Shown here: in pieces, positions 5,582 to 5,617 of the stretch | How positions within the stretch are numbered: position 1 is the stretch's first letter | Layout: each line of letters starts with the position of its first letter | Translations under genes and position numbers: made by a program | The notes under the pieces: generated by a model | What the model was told of the DNA's origin: nothing | Databases searched by the model: none | Seen by the model: only the letters and a program-made list of their open reading frames with translations | DNA from: Bacteroidota bacterium | GTDB taxonomy: Bacteria > Spirochaetota > Spirochaetia > JABMQR01 | DNA length: 5,617 nt | Direction of reading: 5' to 3' | Assembly: GCA_013202335.1 (NCBI GenBank) | Contig: JABMQR010000054.1 | Location: 1-5,617 of the forward strand

Positions 5582-5617
5582 TTATAAGATAGATTCATAC
5601 GCCTCTTTTTCGTCCAA
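5582..5617 (-). CDS. C-terminal end of an unidentified gene
   Basis: On the minus strand the frame entering from the right edge reads LDEKEAYESIL and ends with TAA at 5584-5582. The acidic, helical tail is plausible as the end of a cytoplasmic enzyme. It sits about 50 bases upstream of the expected start of the second URO-D gene on the same strand, as in an operon. Eleven residues are too few to name a family, and chance is possible. Confidence 0.4.
   Translation of the reverse strand: MDEKEAYESIL

Noticed and set aside
5578..5598. ATG at 5598 (minus) preceded by AAAGAGG as a start codon
   Set aside because: It encodes only six residues before TAG. The purine run also fits the coding sequence of the gene tail ending at 5582.
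1..5617. CRISPR arrays, tRNA or rRNA genes, transposases, phage genes
   Set aside because: No spaced repeats, tRNA-like folds, or transposase or phage-type proteins were seen by eye in any part of the window.

Overview
The window is a compact, AT-rich (by eye roughly 40% GC) bacterial segment with Shine-Dalgarno-led genes and little intergenic space. It holds an accessory catabolic-type cluster built from three protein families: an AraC-type regulator, uroporphyrinogen decarboxylase-fold (URO-D, PF01208-like) proteins of the methyltransferase-like side of that family, and Gfo/Idh/MocA NAD(P)-dependent oxidoreductases. Repeated combinations of these families are common in anaerobic carbohydrate- or polyol-using bacteria such as spirochaetes, Lentisphaerota and clostridia. 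The sequence alone does not fix the phylum; a spirochaete or clostridial host is a guess.

Layout. Bases 1-148 look like a scar. A + strand reading frame runs in from the left edge and stops at 95, and faintly resembles an antibiotic-biosynthesis-monooxygenase-type domain. It meets the first 28 codons of a minus-strand Gfo/Idh/MocA gene (148 to 62) that keeps its ribosome binding site, start and NAD-binding motif and then stops. Next is an intact AraC-family regulator on the minus strand (about 1035/1044 to 193). A 129-base divergent control region follows. It separates the regulator from a + strand operon of a URO-D-like protein (1174-2223), oxidoreductase 1 (2256-3404) and oxidoreductase 2 (3397-4521). 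The gaps in this operon are 32 bases and then an 8-base overlap. A second URO-D-like gene on the minus strand (conserved sequence from about 5528 down to 4518) converges on the operon, and the two final stop codons share one CTAG. The last 11 codons of another minus-strand gene lie at the right edge (5617-5582).

How the genes may work together (inference). The regulator has a cupin-like ligand domain and a two-helix-turn-helix DNA-binding domain. It is placed to control the divergent operon, whose promoter has a fair -10 element but no good -35. The operon pairs a URO-D-fold protein carrying a His-x-Cys metal-site motif and two paralogous oxidoreductases. This would suit demethylation or other one-carbon removal from a modified sugar, polyol or aromatic substrate, plus redox steps on the carbon skeleton. 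No corrinoid protein, transporter or glycosidase is present in the window to fix the substrate.

The two most unusual features are signs of decay at both flanks. One is the 28-codon oxidoreductase remnant on the left. The other is the second URO-D gene on the right: its conserved N-terminal sequence is in frame, but no ATG, GTG or TTG precedes it. The central operon looks intact.
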